Positions 34,201-42,719 of a DNA stretch of 64,000 bases are shown piece after piece. The stretch spans positions 13,788 to 77,787 of the forward strand of contig JBFWNG010000014.1 of NCBI GenBank assembly GCA_050251195.1. The letters are read 5' to 3'. Numbering within the stretch: position 1 is the first letter of the stretch; each line of letters opens with the position of its first letter. Source of the stretch: JBFWNG01 sp050251195 (GTDB lineage: Bacteria > Bdellovibrionota_B > Oligoflexia > Oligoflexales > Oligoflexaceae). Position numbers and translations under genes: made by a program. Below the pieces are notes generated by a model, which saw only the letters and a list, made by a program, of their open reading frames with translations, searched no databases and was not told where the DNA came from.

Positions 34201-35076
34201 ATGTCAGTTTTGGTTAATAAAAATACGCGAGTTATAACGCAAGGAATCACTGGTAAATCTGGCGAGTTCCATACAAGACTTTCACAAGAATACGCACCGC
34301 GATTTGTGGGAGGCGTTACCCCAGGAAAGGGCGGCAGTAAGAGTGTTTGCGATTTGCCCGTGTTTGATACGGTCAAGGAAGCCCGGGAAAAAACGGGCGC
34401 TAACGCTTCCATGATTTTCGTTCCACCTCCATTCGCGGCGGACGCTATCCTCGAAGCAATCGATTCCGAAATCGAACTCATCGTGTGTATCACGGAAGGC
34501 ATTCCTGTCCTTGACATGCTGCCTGTTAAACATGCGCTGGCAAAATCGAAATCGCGCCTCATCGGACCGAATTGCCCCGGTATCATTACTCCAGGTCAGT
34601 GTAAAATCGGTATTATGCCTGGCTATATTCACGCTGTCGGAAAGGCGGGAATTGTTTCGAAATCTGGAACTTTGACTTATGAAGCGGTCAATCAGACGAC
34701 CAAGGCCGGCATTGGGCAAACCACTTGCATAGGCATTGGCGGCGATCCCATTATTGGAACTGATTTTGTTGATGCATTGACTATGTTTGAGGCCGACCCA
34801 GAAACCAAAGGGATTGTTCTTATTGGTGAGATAGGCGGAGACGCGGAGATCAAAGCCGCAAAATTTATTAAGGAAAATGTGAGCAAACCTGTGGCGGCCT
34901 TCATTGCGGGAAGAACAGCGCCAAAAGGCAAGCGAATGGGTCACGCCGGTGCGATCATTTCTGGCGGTTCTGGAACAGCTCAGGAAAAAATCGAGGCGCT
35001 CCAGGATGCTGGCGCATTGGTCGCCCCTACACCGGCCCAAATCGGTGAAACTCTGAAACGCGCCATGAAGTTGTAA
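34201..35076 (+). CDS. sucD: Succinyl-CoA ligase alpha subunit
   Basis: Alpha chain of succinyl-CoA ligase, 291 residues. The CoA-binding Rossmann start reads VITQGITGKSGEFHT; the active-site loop GHAGAIISGGSGTAQEK contains the phosphohistidine. GPNCPGIITPGQCKIGIMPG is a family signature. It pairs with sucC. The stop is 1 bp from the next start, so the macro-domain gene is translated from the same message. Confidence 0.96.
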   Translation: MSVLVNKNTRVITQGITGKSGEFHTRLSQEYAPRFVGGVTPGKGGSKSVCDLPVFDTVKEAREKTGANASMIFVPPPFAADAILEAIDSEIELIVCITEGIPVLDMLPVKHALAKSKSRLIGPNCPGIITPGQCKIGIMPGYIHAVGKAGIVSKSGTLTYEAVNQTTKAGIGQTTCIGIGGDPIIGTDFVDALTMFEADPETKGIVLIGEIGGDAEIKAAKFIKENVSKPVAAFIAGRTAPKGKRMGHAGAIISGGSGTAQEKIEALQDAGALVAPTPAQIGETLKRAMKL

Positions 35077-35077
35077 A

Positions 35078-35530
35078 ATGCTCGGTATCCGTTTTTTCAA
35101 CGGTGTCGCGATTGATTTGTTTCAAGGCGCGATGAACGAGTTCGTTTGTGACGCGATGGTGCAACCTGACGTGAATTTTTCTGCTGGCGAGACGGCAACA
35201 ACGACCGCGGGAGAATTCCCGGCTCGGTGGTTGATTAAAGTAGGTGCTCTTGAGAACGCAGACGCCGTTGGAGTCGAAGCACTTTTGAAATCGTCTTACT
35301 CGAACTGTCTTCTAGCTGTTCAGGAATTGAACGCGCGTCACTTAGCGATCCCTGCTCTATCTGCGCCACAAGGGTTCACGTTGAAGTCTGCGTCTTTACT
35401 TGCAATGCGAACTGTTAAGGAGTGTCTGGGCGACAAGGGCAGACTGGGTAGAATAACTTTCGTATTACCTGATCAAATGCACTATTCAGCTTACAGAGAC
35501 GCACTATTCGCAACTTTCGAAGAAACATGA
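35078..35530 (+). CDS. Macro-domain-like protein
   Basis: A 150-residue cytosolic protein that reads as a diverged macro (ADP-ribose-binding) domain. The start GIRFFNGVAIDLFQGAMNEFVCDAMV mirrors the first strand and the D-A-I/M-V step of macro domains. The second half, YSNCLLAVQELNARHLAIPALSAPQGF, and the end ITFVLPDQMHYSAYRDALF match the family helix-strand pattern. The usual NAAN motif is replaced (QPDVNF) and the Gly-rich loop is reduced, so ADP-ribose hydrolysis is doubtful. It is wedged between sucD (1 bp) and murB (3 bp), which suggests co-expression with succinyl-CoA ligase; a NAD-metabolite sensing role is only a guess. Confidence 0.6.
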   Translation: MLGIRFFNGVAIDLFQGAMNEFVCDAMVQPDVNFSAGETATTTAGEFPARWLIKVGALENADAVGVEALLKSSYSNCLLAVQELNARHLAIPALSAPQGFTLKSASLLAMRTVKECLGDKGRLGRITFVLPDQMHYSAYRDALFATFEET

Positions 35531-35533
35531 ACT

Positions 35534-36502
35534 ATGCTTTTGAAGGATTTGGCATACTACAAGACAGGCGGGAAATGTGACAAAATTCACTTTCCGACCA
35601 ATACGGATGAACTCAGTGCTACCGTCAAGGAGCTTCACCGCAGTGGAACCCCTTTCTTCTTGCTTGGGGGCGGCACAAATTCCCTCGTCATGGATGACCA
35701 TTATCGCGGCGCTGTGATTTGCTTCAACAGTATGAATCGCGCTAAGGTGTCGAACGAGAAACTTTCCTGTCAAGCCGGGTGCGAAAACATCGAAATCACC
35801 AAATTGAGTGCATCGCACGGCCTTGAAGGCGTTGCATGGATGCATCGTTTACCCGGACAAATCGGCGGAACGGTTCGCATGAACGCGCGTTGCTACGGGG
35901 GCGAAATCTCTCAAGTCGTGAAGAAAATCACAACTGTTTCCCGAAAAGGTGAAATTATTCATTACGAAGGCAACACCTCCGTATTTCGAGGTTACAAGGA
36001 CACCGTTTTCATGGCCAACGGTGACATCATCAGCGAAGTTACGATGCAGTTGAAGAAGGGTGACAAGACTGCCATCATGCAGCAAATGGACTTTTGCGAA
36101 AAAGACCGTGAGGGCAAGGGACAATTCAAATATCCGACTTGCGGCTGTGTCTTTAAAAATGACTATAGGCCCGACGTAAGTGTGCCAAGTGGGTTGCTGC
36201 TCCAAGAGGCGAATGTCTATGCGTTGAATTCCCCAACGGTCGAAGTGAATCCCCTTCATGCCAACTTCGTTTACAATAAGGGTGCGTCCAGTCGCGAAAT
36301 CCTTGAGTTCACCCTGAAGATGAGAGAGTTGGTTTACCAGACCTACGGCGTTTGGTTGGAATACGAAATGGAGATACTTGGCAGCGTGCCGCCCGACCTA
36401 ATTGCGGCCCTAACCGAGCAAAGGCCATCGAGCCCAAAAGCCGCTAAAATCAGCCCTTTGAGGCAGAAATTTCTCGCTAAAACCAAGCCGTCCGGAGTTT
36501 GA
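35534..36502 (+). CDS. murB: UDP-N-acetylenolpyruvoylglucosamine reductase, Ser-to-Cys variant
   Basis: NADPH flavoenzyme that reduces the enolpyruvyl group to make UDP-MurNAc. It has 322 residues. FAD-binding motifs FFLLGGGTNSLV and WMHRLPGQIGGTVRMNA are present, as is the final VEVNPLHANFVYNKG with the catalytic Glu. The family's catalytic Ser in GSxFKNP is Cys here (YPTCGCVFKND), in an otherwise conserved motif. A basic tail of about 30 residues follows the fold. It follows the macro-domain gene by 3 bp. Other mur genes are absent from the window. Confidence 0.9.
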   Translation: MLLKDLAYYKTGGKCDKIHFPTNTDELSATVKELHRSGTPFFLLGGGTNSLVMDDHYRGAVICFNSMNRAKVSNEKLSCQAGCENIEITKLSASHGLEGVAWMHRLPGQIGGTVRMNARCYGGEISQVVKKITTVSRKGEIIHYEGNTSVFRGYKDTVFMANGDIISEVTMQLKKGDKTAIMQQMDFCEKDREGKGQFKYPTCGCVFKNDYRPDVSVPSGLLLQEANVYALNSPTVEVNPLHANFVYNKGASSREILEFTLKMRELVYQTYGVWLEYEMEILGSVPPDLIAALTEQRPSSPKAAKISPLRQKFLAKTKPSGV

Positions 36503-36562
36503 CTAAACTTTTCGATTTGCCCGCCGATAAGGAGACAAAGGTCCAAAATAGGGCGGTTTTCA

Positions 36563-37153
36563 TTGAAGTTTTTGCCTCTCATTATAATTGTTTTTACGAG
36601 CCTGCACTGCGCAAAGGGCGGTTCTAGTTCTATCGTCGGGGATCCCAATCTGGCATTCACATGGGAGTCAGATTGCATAACCGAAGGGGGGCGCAATTTT
36701 ATCCTTACCCTGGAAAATACAGGAAAAGAGTCGAAGCGCACAAAGGCCTTTTTCTACGACGACAAATGTGAGAGTGCTTCCGACACCGACATATGGTCTA
36801 CGCAATATGCGCTAGGTGACAAATTCGTCAATGCTCAGGACGTCTTCCGGATCAATTTCACGATAAAAAAAGCTGAAAAGATTTATACGAACGATGCTGA
36901 AATCAATACGGCAAACACGAGCTCGGCATACGGGTATGACGATTGGAGCGCGGACGAAAGCAAGGACGTTACGGGCAAGAAGTATGCTTCGACGGGTTCC
37001 GATGCTCAGCCAGACGAGGGTCAGATTGAATACCAAATTTTCCAGGTAGCGGATGACATCTTAACACTTGGTGATATGAGTTTAGCCGAAGGTACCTCCG
37101 AGGAAACCCGTCCGAAGAAACTCTCTACATTACTAATTTTGCATAAGCAATAA
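36563..37153 (+). CDS. Small lipoprotein of unknown function
   Basis: About 196 residues starting at a TTG (36563): MKFLPLIIIVFTSLH-C, a lipoprotein signal with Cys at residue 16. The mature part is rich in Asp, Ser and Thr and contains two further Cys (residues ~40 and ~70) that could form a disulfide. No domain is recognised. GGGCGG upstream is a modest ribosome site. It lies between murB and the hydroxylase-like gene. Confidence 0.6.
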   Translation: MKFLPLIIIVFTSLHCAKGGSSSIVGDPNLAFTWESDCITEGGRNFILTLENTGKESKRTKAFFYDDKCESASDTDIWSTQYALGDKFVNAQDVFRINFTIKKAEKIYTNDAEINTANTSSAYGYDDWSADESKDVTGKKYASTGSDAQPDEGQIEYQIFQVADDILTLGDMSLAEGTSEETRPKKLSTLLILHKQ

Positions 37154-37179
37154 GCCCTTATCGAGTATATGATCGACCA

Positions 37180-38013
37180 ATGGATACACACCTCGTGTAT
37201 AGGTTATTGTTCTTCGTCCTCACGATCGTCGTTCTGTGCGGTTGCGAGATCAAATTCCCAAAAATGGATATTAGGGCTTCACGCCGAGAGCGCCTGAGGA
37301 TTAACCTTTCCCTTATCGCAATAGATTGGGTTCTGGTTCGCCTCACCTTAGGAGCCCTTCCTATCGCGCTCAGCGCCGTCGTTCAGGAAAAGGGCTGGGG
37401 ATTACTCAATTTGTGGAGCGGCAGCGCATTTTCAAAAATCGCGATTACGGTAGTTTTCCTGGACCTTACCATTTACATACAACACGTTCTCTTCCATGCA
37501 ACGCCTCTGTTTTGGCGCTTCCACAAGGTCCACCATTCAGATCTAGTTTTGGATTTCTCCACGGGCGTGCGGTTTCATCCTGTCGAAATTCTACTCTCCT
37601 TGTTCATTAAATCGCTCGCAATTCTCGCCATCGGCGCGGAGCCATTAGGCGTTTTGATTTTCGAAGTGGCTTTGAATACGGGGTCGCTATTCAATCACTC
37701 CAACGTTTGCATTCCTGCTCATTTTGACCGTTTTTTACGCTGGATTGTCATTACGCCGGACGCGCATCGCATTCATCATTCGACCAAGATGCGGGAGACG
37801 AATTCCAACTTCGGATTTACTGTTTCAATATGGGATAGGGTTTTTGGAACATTGAGGAATACTCCCAATGGAGACGACCTCTTCCAAGTTGAGATAGGAT
37901 TGCAAACCTACAAATCCAACGGACATATGGGATTGGTGAGGTTGCTTCGCCTCCCCTTTCTAAAGGAAGATCAAGGGTACTCCTTTGACAAGAATGAACA
38001 ACCTCATGTATAA
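37180..38013 (+). CDS. Fatty acid hydroxylase / sterol desaturase family protein
   Basis: Integral membrane di-iron enzyme of 277 residues. The His clusters of the family are in order: HVLFH, HKVHH, then HRIHH near residue 197, which bind two irons. Four or so membrane segments are visible, the first at about 5-22. The final RETNSNFGFTVSIWDRVFGTL is also typical. Substrates of relatives are fatty acyl chains, sterols or carotenoids; none can be assigned. terC follows after 43 bp containing two mutually exclusive hairpins. Confidence 0.85.
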   Translation: MDTHLVYRLLFFVLTIVVLCGCEIKFPKMDIRASRRERLRINLSLIAIDWVLVRLTLGALPIALSAVVQEKGWGLLNLWSGSAFSKIAITVVFLDLTIYIQHVLFHATPLFWRFHKVHHSDLVLDFSTGVRFHPVEILLSLFIKSLAILAIGAEPLGVLIFEVALNTGSLFNHSNVCIPAHFDRFLRWIVITPDAHRIHHSTKMRETNSNFGFTVSIWDRVFGTLRNTPNGDDLFQVEIGLQTYKSNGHMGLVRLLRLPFLKEDQGYSFDKNEQPHV

Positions 38014-38022
38014 GGGGCTTTC

Positions 38023-38051
38023 GGCCGGATGATCGGCCAACCTACTTGGCC
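38023..38051 (+). promoter_or_regulatory. Two alternative hairpins before terC
   Basis: GGCCG-gatgat-CGGCC (38023-38038) and GGCCAA-cctac-TTGGCC (38035-38051) share the GGCC at 38035-38038, so only one can form at a time. The second ends 5 bases before the terC ATG (38057), which lacks a clear ribosome site. This could be a simple translational switch. Confidence 0.3.
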
Positions 38052-38056
38052 TGCTT

Positions 38057-38782
38057 ATGCTCGAGAGTTTGTTGACCTTAGACGCCGCCTTGGCATTGCT
38101 GACATTGACCGCGATGGAAGTCGTTCTAGGAATAGACAACATCGTCTTTATCTCAATTCTTGTGGCGAAAGTTCCGGAGAACGAAAGAGGAAAGATTAGG
38201 TCTTTGGGGATTTTCCTCGCGCTCTTTATGCGGTTGGGCCTTCTTTTTTCACTTTCGTGGCTCATGCAGCTTACCGAACCGATTTTCACGATATTGGACC
38301 ACCCTGTTTCAGGCCGCGACCTTATCCTGCTCGGTGGTGGGCTTTTTCTTCTTGGTAAATCCACCTTTGAGATTCACGACAAGGTCGAGGGCGAAGATCA
38401 TGCTACGGCTTTGAGCCAAGGACCCAAACATGGCCATTTTTATATTCTCTTTCAAATCGTGCTGCTCGACATCGTCTTTTCGCTCGATTCGGTTATAACG
38501 GCGATTGGTATGGTATCTCAAATTAGTATCATGGTGATCGCCATGGTAATTTCAATGATTGTCATGCTCATTTCCTCTCGGTCGATCGGGGCCTACATTG
38601 AGAAGCATCCGACCATAAAAATACTCGCACTCTCTTTCTTGCTTCTCATTGGACTCATGCTTGTATTCGAAGGCATGGGCGGCCATATGGATAAGGGCTA
38701 CATCTATTTCGCGATGTTCTTTTCTCTGGTGGTGGAGGTTCTTAACATTCGCTATCGAACTAAGCAGAAGAAAAGATCCTAA
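38057..38782 (+). CDS. TerC family membrane protein
   Basis: Polytopic inner-membrane protein of 241 residues with about seven hydrophobic segments. The start EVVLGIDNIVFISILVAKVP and the later DIVFSLDSVITAIGM carry the paired Asp/Asn residues that define TerC proteins, which in several bacteria export manganese or other metals. No CBS domain is present. It is the last gene on this strand before a palindromic element and the convergent lysR. Confidence 0.9.
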   Translation: MLESLLTLDAALALLTLTAMEVVLGIDNIVFISILVAKVPENERGKIRSLGIFLALFMRLGLLFSLSWLMQLTEPIFTILDHPVSGRDLILLGGGLFLLGKSTFEIHDKVEGEDHATALSQGPKHGHFYILFQIVLLDIVFSLDSVITAIGMVSQISIMVIAMVISMIVMLISSRSIGAYIEKHPTIKILALSFLLLIGLMLVFEGMGGHMDKGYIYFAMFFSLVVEVLNIRYRTKQKKRS

Positions 38783-38785
38783 TTC

Positions 38786-38889
38786 TCCGCGTCTTCCAAA
38801 CTTCCGCGCTTCCGCGGCAAGTTTTGCTATATTATTTGTTCGGTTTTTGCCCCGTTGAACGCTTAGGCGCGGAAGTTTGGAAACGCGGA
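38786..38889. repeat. Dispersed palindromic element, copy 1
   Basis: A 24-base left arm (38786-38809) and a 23-base right arm (38867-38889) are inverted and identical except for one extra base; the core of the arm is AAACTTCCGCGC. They surround a 57-bp centre. The element fills the gap between the convergent terC and lysR genes and may act as a two-way terminator. A second, more decayed element with the same GCGTTTCC/TTCCGCG words lies at 42607-42683. Confidence 0.65.
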
Positions 38890-38926
38890 AATATTAGTCG
38901 AACCTATTCTCGCGTGGGAAGGGCGA

Positions 38927-39805
38927 TTACCTTAAACCAGTATTCTTCAATGAGTCAGCTAAGGCGGTGATTTCCACAGAGCGAGGATTATTGCTCTTAT
39001 AAATCAACCGAAAGTGATCCGAACCAACATCCACTTTGAGATTTAATTTTTTTATCTGTCCCGTCTTAATGGCGGGCTGAGCAAGGTATGAAGGAATAAT
39101 GCCAACACCAAACCCCTGGCTGATCGCATCAAGCATTATAGCCGTTGATTGCAGAAACCAGACTTCGTTGAAGCGAAGTTTTGTCCTCACATCATTTTCG
39201 AGGTAGCGTAAAAAAGGAAAATTACGATCGTGTTCGATGAGTACGCAGCTTTCAAGGTCTTTCGGGGCCTTGATTTGCTGCGCGAGGTCCGGCGTTGCCA
39301 CAAACGCGTATGTTTCTTCGCAGATTTCGATGGCCCGATAATCTCGAATGGTAACTGGGGCGGACGTTATGATGGCATCTAGGCTACCATGTCCCAGCTT
39401 TTGGATGATTTCGTCACCAGAGCCTATGTAAAGATGGTAGATCGTGTTGGGACTGCTTTTTTGCAAAGCTCTAATGCTGGGCCACACCCAAGACTCACTG
39501 ACCCCCGGACGCGATCCGATGTTTACCGTTCGTGTACCCGTATCGAGATCGAGGGACTGCAATGTCTCGATGACCTTTTTGGCGCGGAGACAGATAGCTC
39601 TGCCGTCAGCGGTTAATTCTAATTGCCTTCCCGATTTTGTCAGGAGCGTCGTATGGAATATCGTTTCGATTTTCTTCATACGTTGAGTAATAGCAGGTTG
39701 CGTGAGGTTCAATTCTCGAGCTATGCCCGTAAGAGTCTGATTATTCAGGAGCATATCGAGGATGAGAAAGTCGTCGTAATTAAGGAGTCGCAGGTCTGTT
39801 GTCAT
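38927..39805 (-). CDS. LysR-type transcriptional regulator
   Basis: DNA-binding regulator of 292 residues. The winged helix-turn-helix occupies about 5-65 (LLNNQTLTGIARELNLTQPAITQRMKKIE-type region), and the rest is a periplasmic-binding-like effector domain. It is divergent from the exported dioxygenase gene with a 107-bp gap containing a perfect 10-bp inverted repeat, the standard arrangement for a LysR regulator and its target. The effector is probably an aromatic compound (inference). Confidence 0.9.
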   Translation of the reverse strand: MTTDLRLLNYDDFLILDMLLNNQTLTGIARELNLTQPAITQRMKKIETIFHTTLLTKSGRQLELTADGRAICLRAKKVIETLQSLDLDTGTRTVNIGSRPGVSESWVWPSIRALQKSSPNTIYHLYIGSGDEIIQKLGHGSLDAIITSAPVTIRDYRAIEICEETYAFVATPDLAQQIKAPKDLESCVLIEHDRNFPFLRYLENDVRTKLRFNEVWFLQSTAIMLDAISQGFGVGIIPSYLAQPAIKTGQIKKLNLKVDVGSDHFRLIYKSNNPRSVEITALADSLKNTGLR

Positions 39806-39821
39806 AAACCCATCTAATGGA

Positions 39822-39875
39822 AGACATAAAAATTACTAAGAAGATATTATGAATAGTTTACAGTATTTTATGTCT
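39822..39875. promoter_or_regulatory. Inverted repeat between lysR and dioxygenase
   Basis: AGACATAAAA (39822-39831) and TTTTATGTCT (39866-39875) are perfect inverted arms 34 bp apart in the divergent intergenic region. The AT-rich arms and position fit a LysR-family binding region that controls both genes. Confidence 0.5.
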
Positions 39876-39912
39876 CCGATTCAATGAATTTACTTTTATT
39901 GGGAGTAAGAAC

Positions 39913-40614
39913 ATGGAAAGCACAATAAAGCGACGAGCCCTTCTCAAAGGGACCGGTCTTCTAGGCGCGGGCCTGTTACTTGGCAACAAAGCCTTTGGCG
40001 ATACCTGTATTGATGATACCCCCGTTCAACCCGAAGGACCATTTTATCCGACAAAAAGGCAGCAAGAAACGCAGCAAGACACTAACCCCGATTTGACGCA
40101 ACTCGAGGGAAGTGTGGCTAAAGCCGCGGGGCAAGTTTGCGTGGTGAACGGTAAAGTCCTGGACGACAACTGCAATGCCATACCAGGTGCACTTGTCGAA
40201 ATCTGGCAGGCGTGCGCTACGGGTCGGTATAACCACCCGAACGATCCAAACACTGCCGCTTTGGATCCCAATTTCCAATATTGGGGTCGCGTGACAACGA
40301 ACGGTTCGGGATTTTATTCCTTTAGAACCATAAAGCCGGGAGCCTATCCGGCCGACAGAAATTGGATGCGCCCTTCCCACATACACTTTCGAGTGGTTGC
40401 CCCTGGATTTCCAACCTTGATCACTCAAATGTACTGGGAAGGCGACAGCGAGCTCGGTGACGACCAGATTCTTAATAGCCTCACCCCAGAGCAACGACAG
40501 TTGGTGGTAGTTCCATTCAAGGCAAGCGACATCGTTCCAGATGCTCTCGAAGGCCTGTTCAATATAGTTTTGAGTAAATCTTTCGGTCCGTTACGTACGC
40601 CCGAACTTGATTGA
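39913..40614 (+). CDS. Tat-exported intradiol ring-cleavage dioxygenase
   Basis: A 233-residue Fe(III) enzyme of the protocatechuate 3,4-dioxygenase/catechol 1,2-dioxygenase superfamily. The N-terminus IKRRALLKGTGLLGAG is a twin-arginine signal, so it acts in the periplasm or on the surface, unlike classical cytosolic enzymes. The core has PEGPFYP, the beta-sandwich motif VNGKVLDDNCNAIPGALVEIWQA and likely iron ligands Tyr in GRYNHP, Tyr in GAYP, and two His in RPSHIHF. GGGAGTAAGAAC precedes the ATG. No other ring-cleavage pathway genes are nearby. A strong terminator follows. Confidence 0.85.
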   Translation: MESTIKRRALLKGTGLLGAGLLLGNKAFGDTCIDDTPVQPEGPFYPTKRQQETQQDTNPDLTQLEGSVAKAAGQVCVVNGKVLDDNCNAIPGALVEIWQACATGRYNHPNDPNTAALDPNFQYWGRVTTNGSGFYSFRTIKPGAYPADRNWMRPSHIHFRVVAPGFPTLITQMYWEGDSELGDDQILNSLTPEQRQLVVVPFKASDIVPDALEGLFNIVLSKSFGPLRTPELD

Positions 40615-40632
40615 CGTCATCCATCCAATTCG

Positions 40633-40666
40633 AAGCAACTTTCCTTGTGAAAGTTGCTTTTTTTTT
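40633..40666 (+). terminator. Rho-independent terminator after dioxygenase
   Basis: AAGCAACTTTC (40633-40643), loop cttgt, GAAAGTTGCTT (40649-40659): a perfect 11-bp stem running into T9. It lies 18 bp after the dioxygenase stop and before recN. Confidence 0.92.
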
Positions 40667-40713
40667 GCTTTGAATGTTTGTAATCTAAGCGGAGCAATCA
40701 TTCCGAAGGTTTT

Positions 40714-42495
40714 ATGCTTGTTCACTTTTCTGTCAAAGATTTGGCTATCATCGATAATCTCGATATCGAATTTGAGAAAGGCTTGAACATAATCACCGGT
40801 GAGACCGGCGCCGGAAAGTCGATCATCATTCGAGCGTTGGGGTTGCTCTTTGGCGCAAAATCGACGCCCGAGTTAATTAGGGCTTCAAAAAAGGAAGCTT
40901 CCGTGTCGGGTGAATTTGTTGTGCGAACCACGCACAAAGTTAAGGAAACCCTAGAAGTACTCGGCATACCGTTCACGGCTGGCGGAGACGGTTGCAGTAT
41001 TATCATTCGTAGAAGAATAACATTGAGTGCGCGATCGTCTGCATGGGTCAATGACGTCCCAGTGACTTTGGAGACACTCAGACAGATCGGTAATAGTCTT
41101 ATAGATATCTTTGGACAGCACGAGAACATTAGTCTGTTCAATCCGCAATATCATCTTTCGTACCTCGACAAATTCCTGCAGGATAAAGATCTCCCTGGTG
41201 AGGTTGTCGAACTTTTTGATGATTGTGCCGACATAATAAAAAAGATCGGGCTCCTCGTTGAAGAATACGACAAGAGAAGCAGAGATCGTGACTATATCCA
41301 GTTTCGAATTGACGAACTCAACAACTTGAATCCTACGAAGGAAGATTATCAAACGACTCTAAACGCGTGCAAAAGCGCTCAAAATCGAGCAGTCCTGCAA
41401 CGGAACCTCGTGGAGGCCCAACGCCATTTTGACGGCGGGGAGGACGTGACATTTCTCGATAGCGTGCGACGGTCAAGCGCCAGTATGGCTAAAGCTGCCC
41501 AGATTGACTCACGCTATTCGGATTTGGCTGTCCTCATGGACCAGGCTCTTGTAACCCTGGCAGAAATTAGCTTCCAAATGGAAAAAGCCGTTGGATTCCT
41601 TGAGGACGACGAAGAAAAGCTCGAAACTTACGAAAGGCGACTTGCAGATTATCAAGATGTTTTTCGAAAGCTTGGCGTCTCCGACATTGACGAACTATTG
41701 GCGCAAAGGGCGAAGTTCAACGAGCAGCTAGACTTTCTTGAGTTAGTCGTTGGAACGATTTCCGATCATCTGAAGGACCTAGAGAAAACAGCGACAGCAT
41801 TGGACAAAATTGCATCAATCCTTTCTGAACAAAGAAGGAGCGCTGCTAAGAAGATTGGCGCAAGTGTGAGTCGTGAGCTAAAAGACCTTGGAATGCCTGA
41901 CGCAAAACTTGAAGTGGAATTTTCGCCGGTTGAACGCAAGACGCTCGCAATTGATCTGGAGCGGTTTGAAAAGAAACTGGAAACCAGGTGGCGCGCCATC
42001 CAGACTGTTTTAAATCCTATTCGATCCGAAGGAAAAGAAAAGGTCTGCTTTCTATTCTCAGCCAACCCTGGCAATCCTCCGATTCCTCTTCACAAGGTAG
42101 CATCAGGAGGCGAGGCTTCCAGAATTATGCTCGCTATAAAGAAGTCGCTGACGGTGGGAGCAGAATCGTGCGTACTGGTTTTTGACGAGATCGATACCGG
42201 ACTTTCCGGCAAACAGGCCGACAAAGTCGGTCTTAAGATTAAAGAGCTTTCCAGCAATTGCCAGGTTGTTTGTATATCCCATCTTCCCCAGGTGGCCGTA
42301 TACGCTGACAAGCATCTCCTCGTCCAAAAGATCGGGAAAAAATCCGAGACGGACACCCGCATTATTGCGCTCGACATTGAAGCAAGCACAGGAGAGATTG
42401 CTCGCTTGCTTTCCGGCGAAGAAGTAACAAAGGCAAGCTTGGAAAACGCGCGGAATCTGAAGACTAAAGCAAAAGCAGCTTTGGCTTCACCATAG
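40714..42495 (+). CDS. recN: DNA repair protein RecN
   Basis: SMC-like ATPase for double-strand break repair, 593 residues. Walker A is GETGAGKSIIIRAL (about 30-43); coiled-coil arms fill about 160-370; the ABC signature VASGGEASRIMLAI and Walker B CVLVFDEIDTGLSG are near 465-500. It stands alone between a terminator and the convergent envelope cluster. No LexA box was recognised upstream. Confidence 0.95.
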   Translation: MLVHFSVKDLAIIDNLDIEFEKGLNIITGETGAGKSIIIRALGLLFGAKSTPELIRASKKEASVSGEFVVRTTHKVKETLEVLGIPFTAGGDGCSIIIRRRITLSARSSAWVNDVPVTLETLRQIGNSLIDIFGQHENISLFNPQYHLSYLDKFLQDKDLPGEVVELFDDCADIIKKIGLLVEEYDKRSRDRDYIQFRIDELNNLNPTKEDYQTTLNACKSAQNRAVLQRNLVEAQRHFDGGEDVTFLDSVRRSSASMAKAAQIDSRYSDLAVLMDQALVTLAEISFQMEKAVGFLEDDEEKLETYERRLADYQDVFRKLGVSDIDELLAQRAKFNEQLDFLELVVGTISDHLKDLEKTATALDKIASILSEQRRSAAKKIGASVSRELKDLGMPDAKLEVEFSPVERKTLAIDLERFEKKLETRWRAIQTVLNPIRSEGKEKVCFLFSANPGNPPIPLHKVASGGEASRIMLAIKKSLTVGAESCVLVFDEIDTGLSGKQADKVGLKIKELSSNCQVVCISHLPQVAVYADKHLLVQKIGKKSETDTRIIALDIEASTGEIARLLSGEEVTKASLENARNLKTKAKAALASP

Positions 42496-42606
42496 GGTAC
42501 GTCTGAGGTCAACGTGATCCCGAGGTATACCCCATAATAACGAAAGCTCCATGCTGGGACCGGCTAGAACCTATTGAATGGCCCCGATCTGCCAAGCAAA
42601 AACCCT

Positions 42607-42683
42607 TTCAGCGTTTCCCAAACCTCAGCGTTTCCGCGATCTCTTAATTTAACGCGGAAGCGCAGAATAATGGAAACGCAGAA
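42607..42683. repeat. Dispersed palindromic element, copy 2
   Basis: Outer arms TTCAGCGTTTCC (42607-42618) and GGAAACGCAGAA (42672-42683), and inner arms GCGTTTCCGCG (42628-42638) and CGCGGAAGCGC (42653-42663), pair with one mismatch each. Words and order match the element at 38786-38889. It lies in the 224-bp gap between the convergent recN and the gene ending at 42720; the rest of that gap (42496-42606 and 42684-42719) shows nothing I recognise. Confidence 0.55.
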
Positions 42684-42719
42684 GGAATTGTCAGACAGGT
42701 TGGAGCGAAGCGAAGGATC

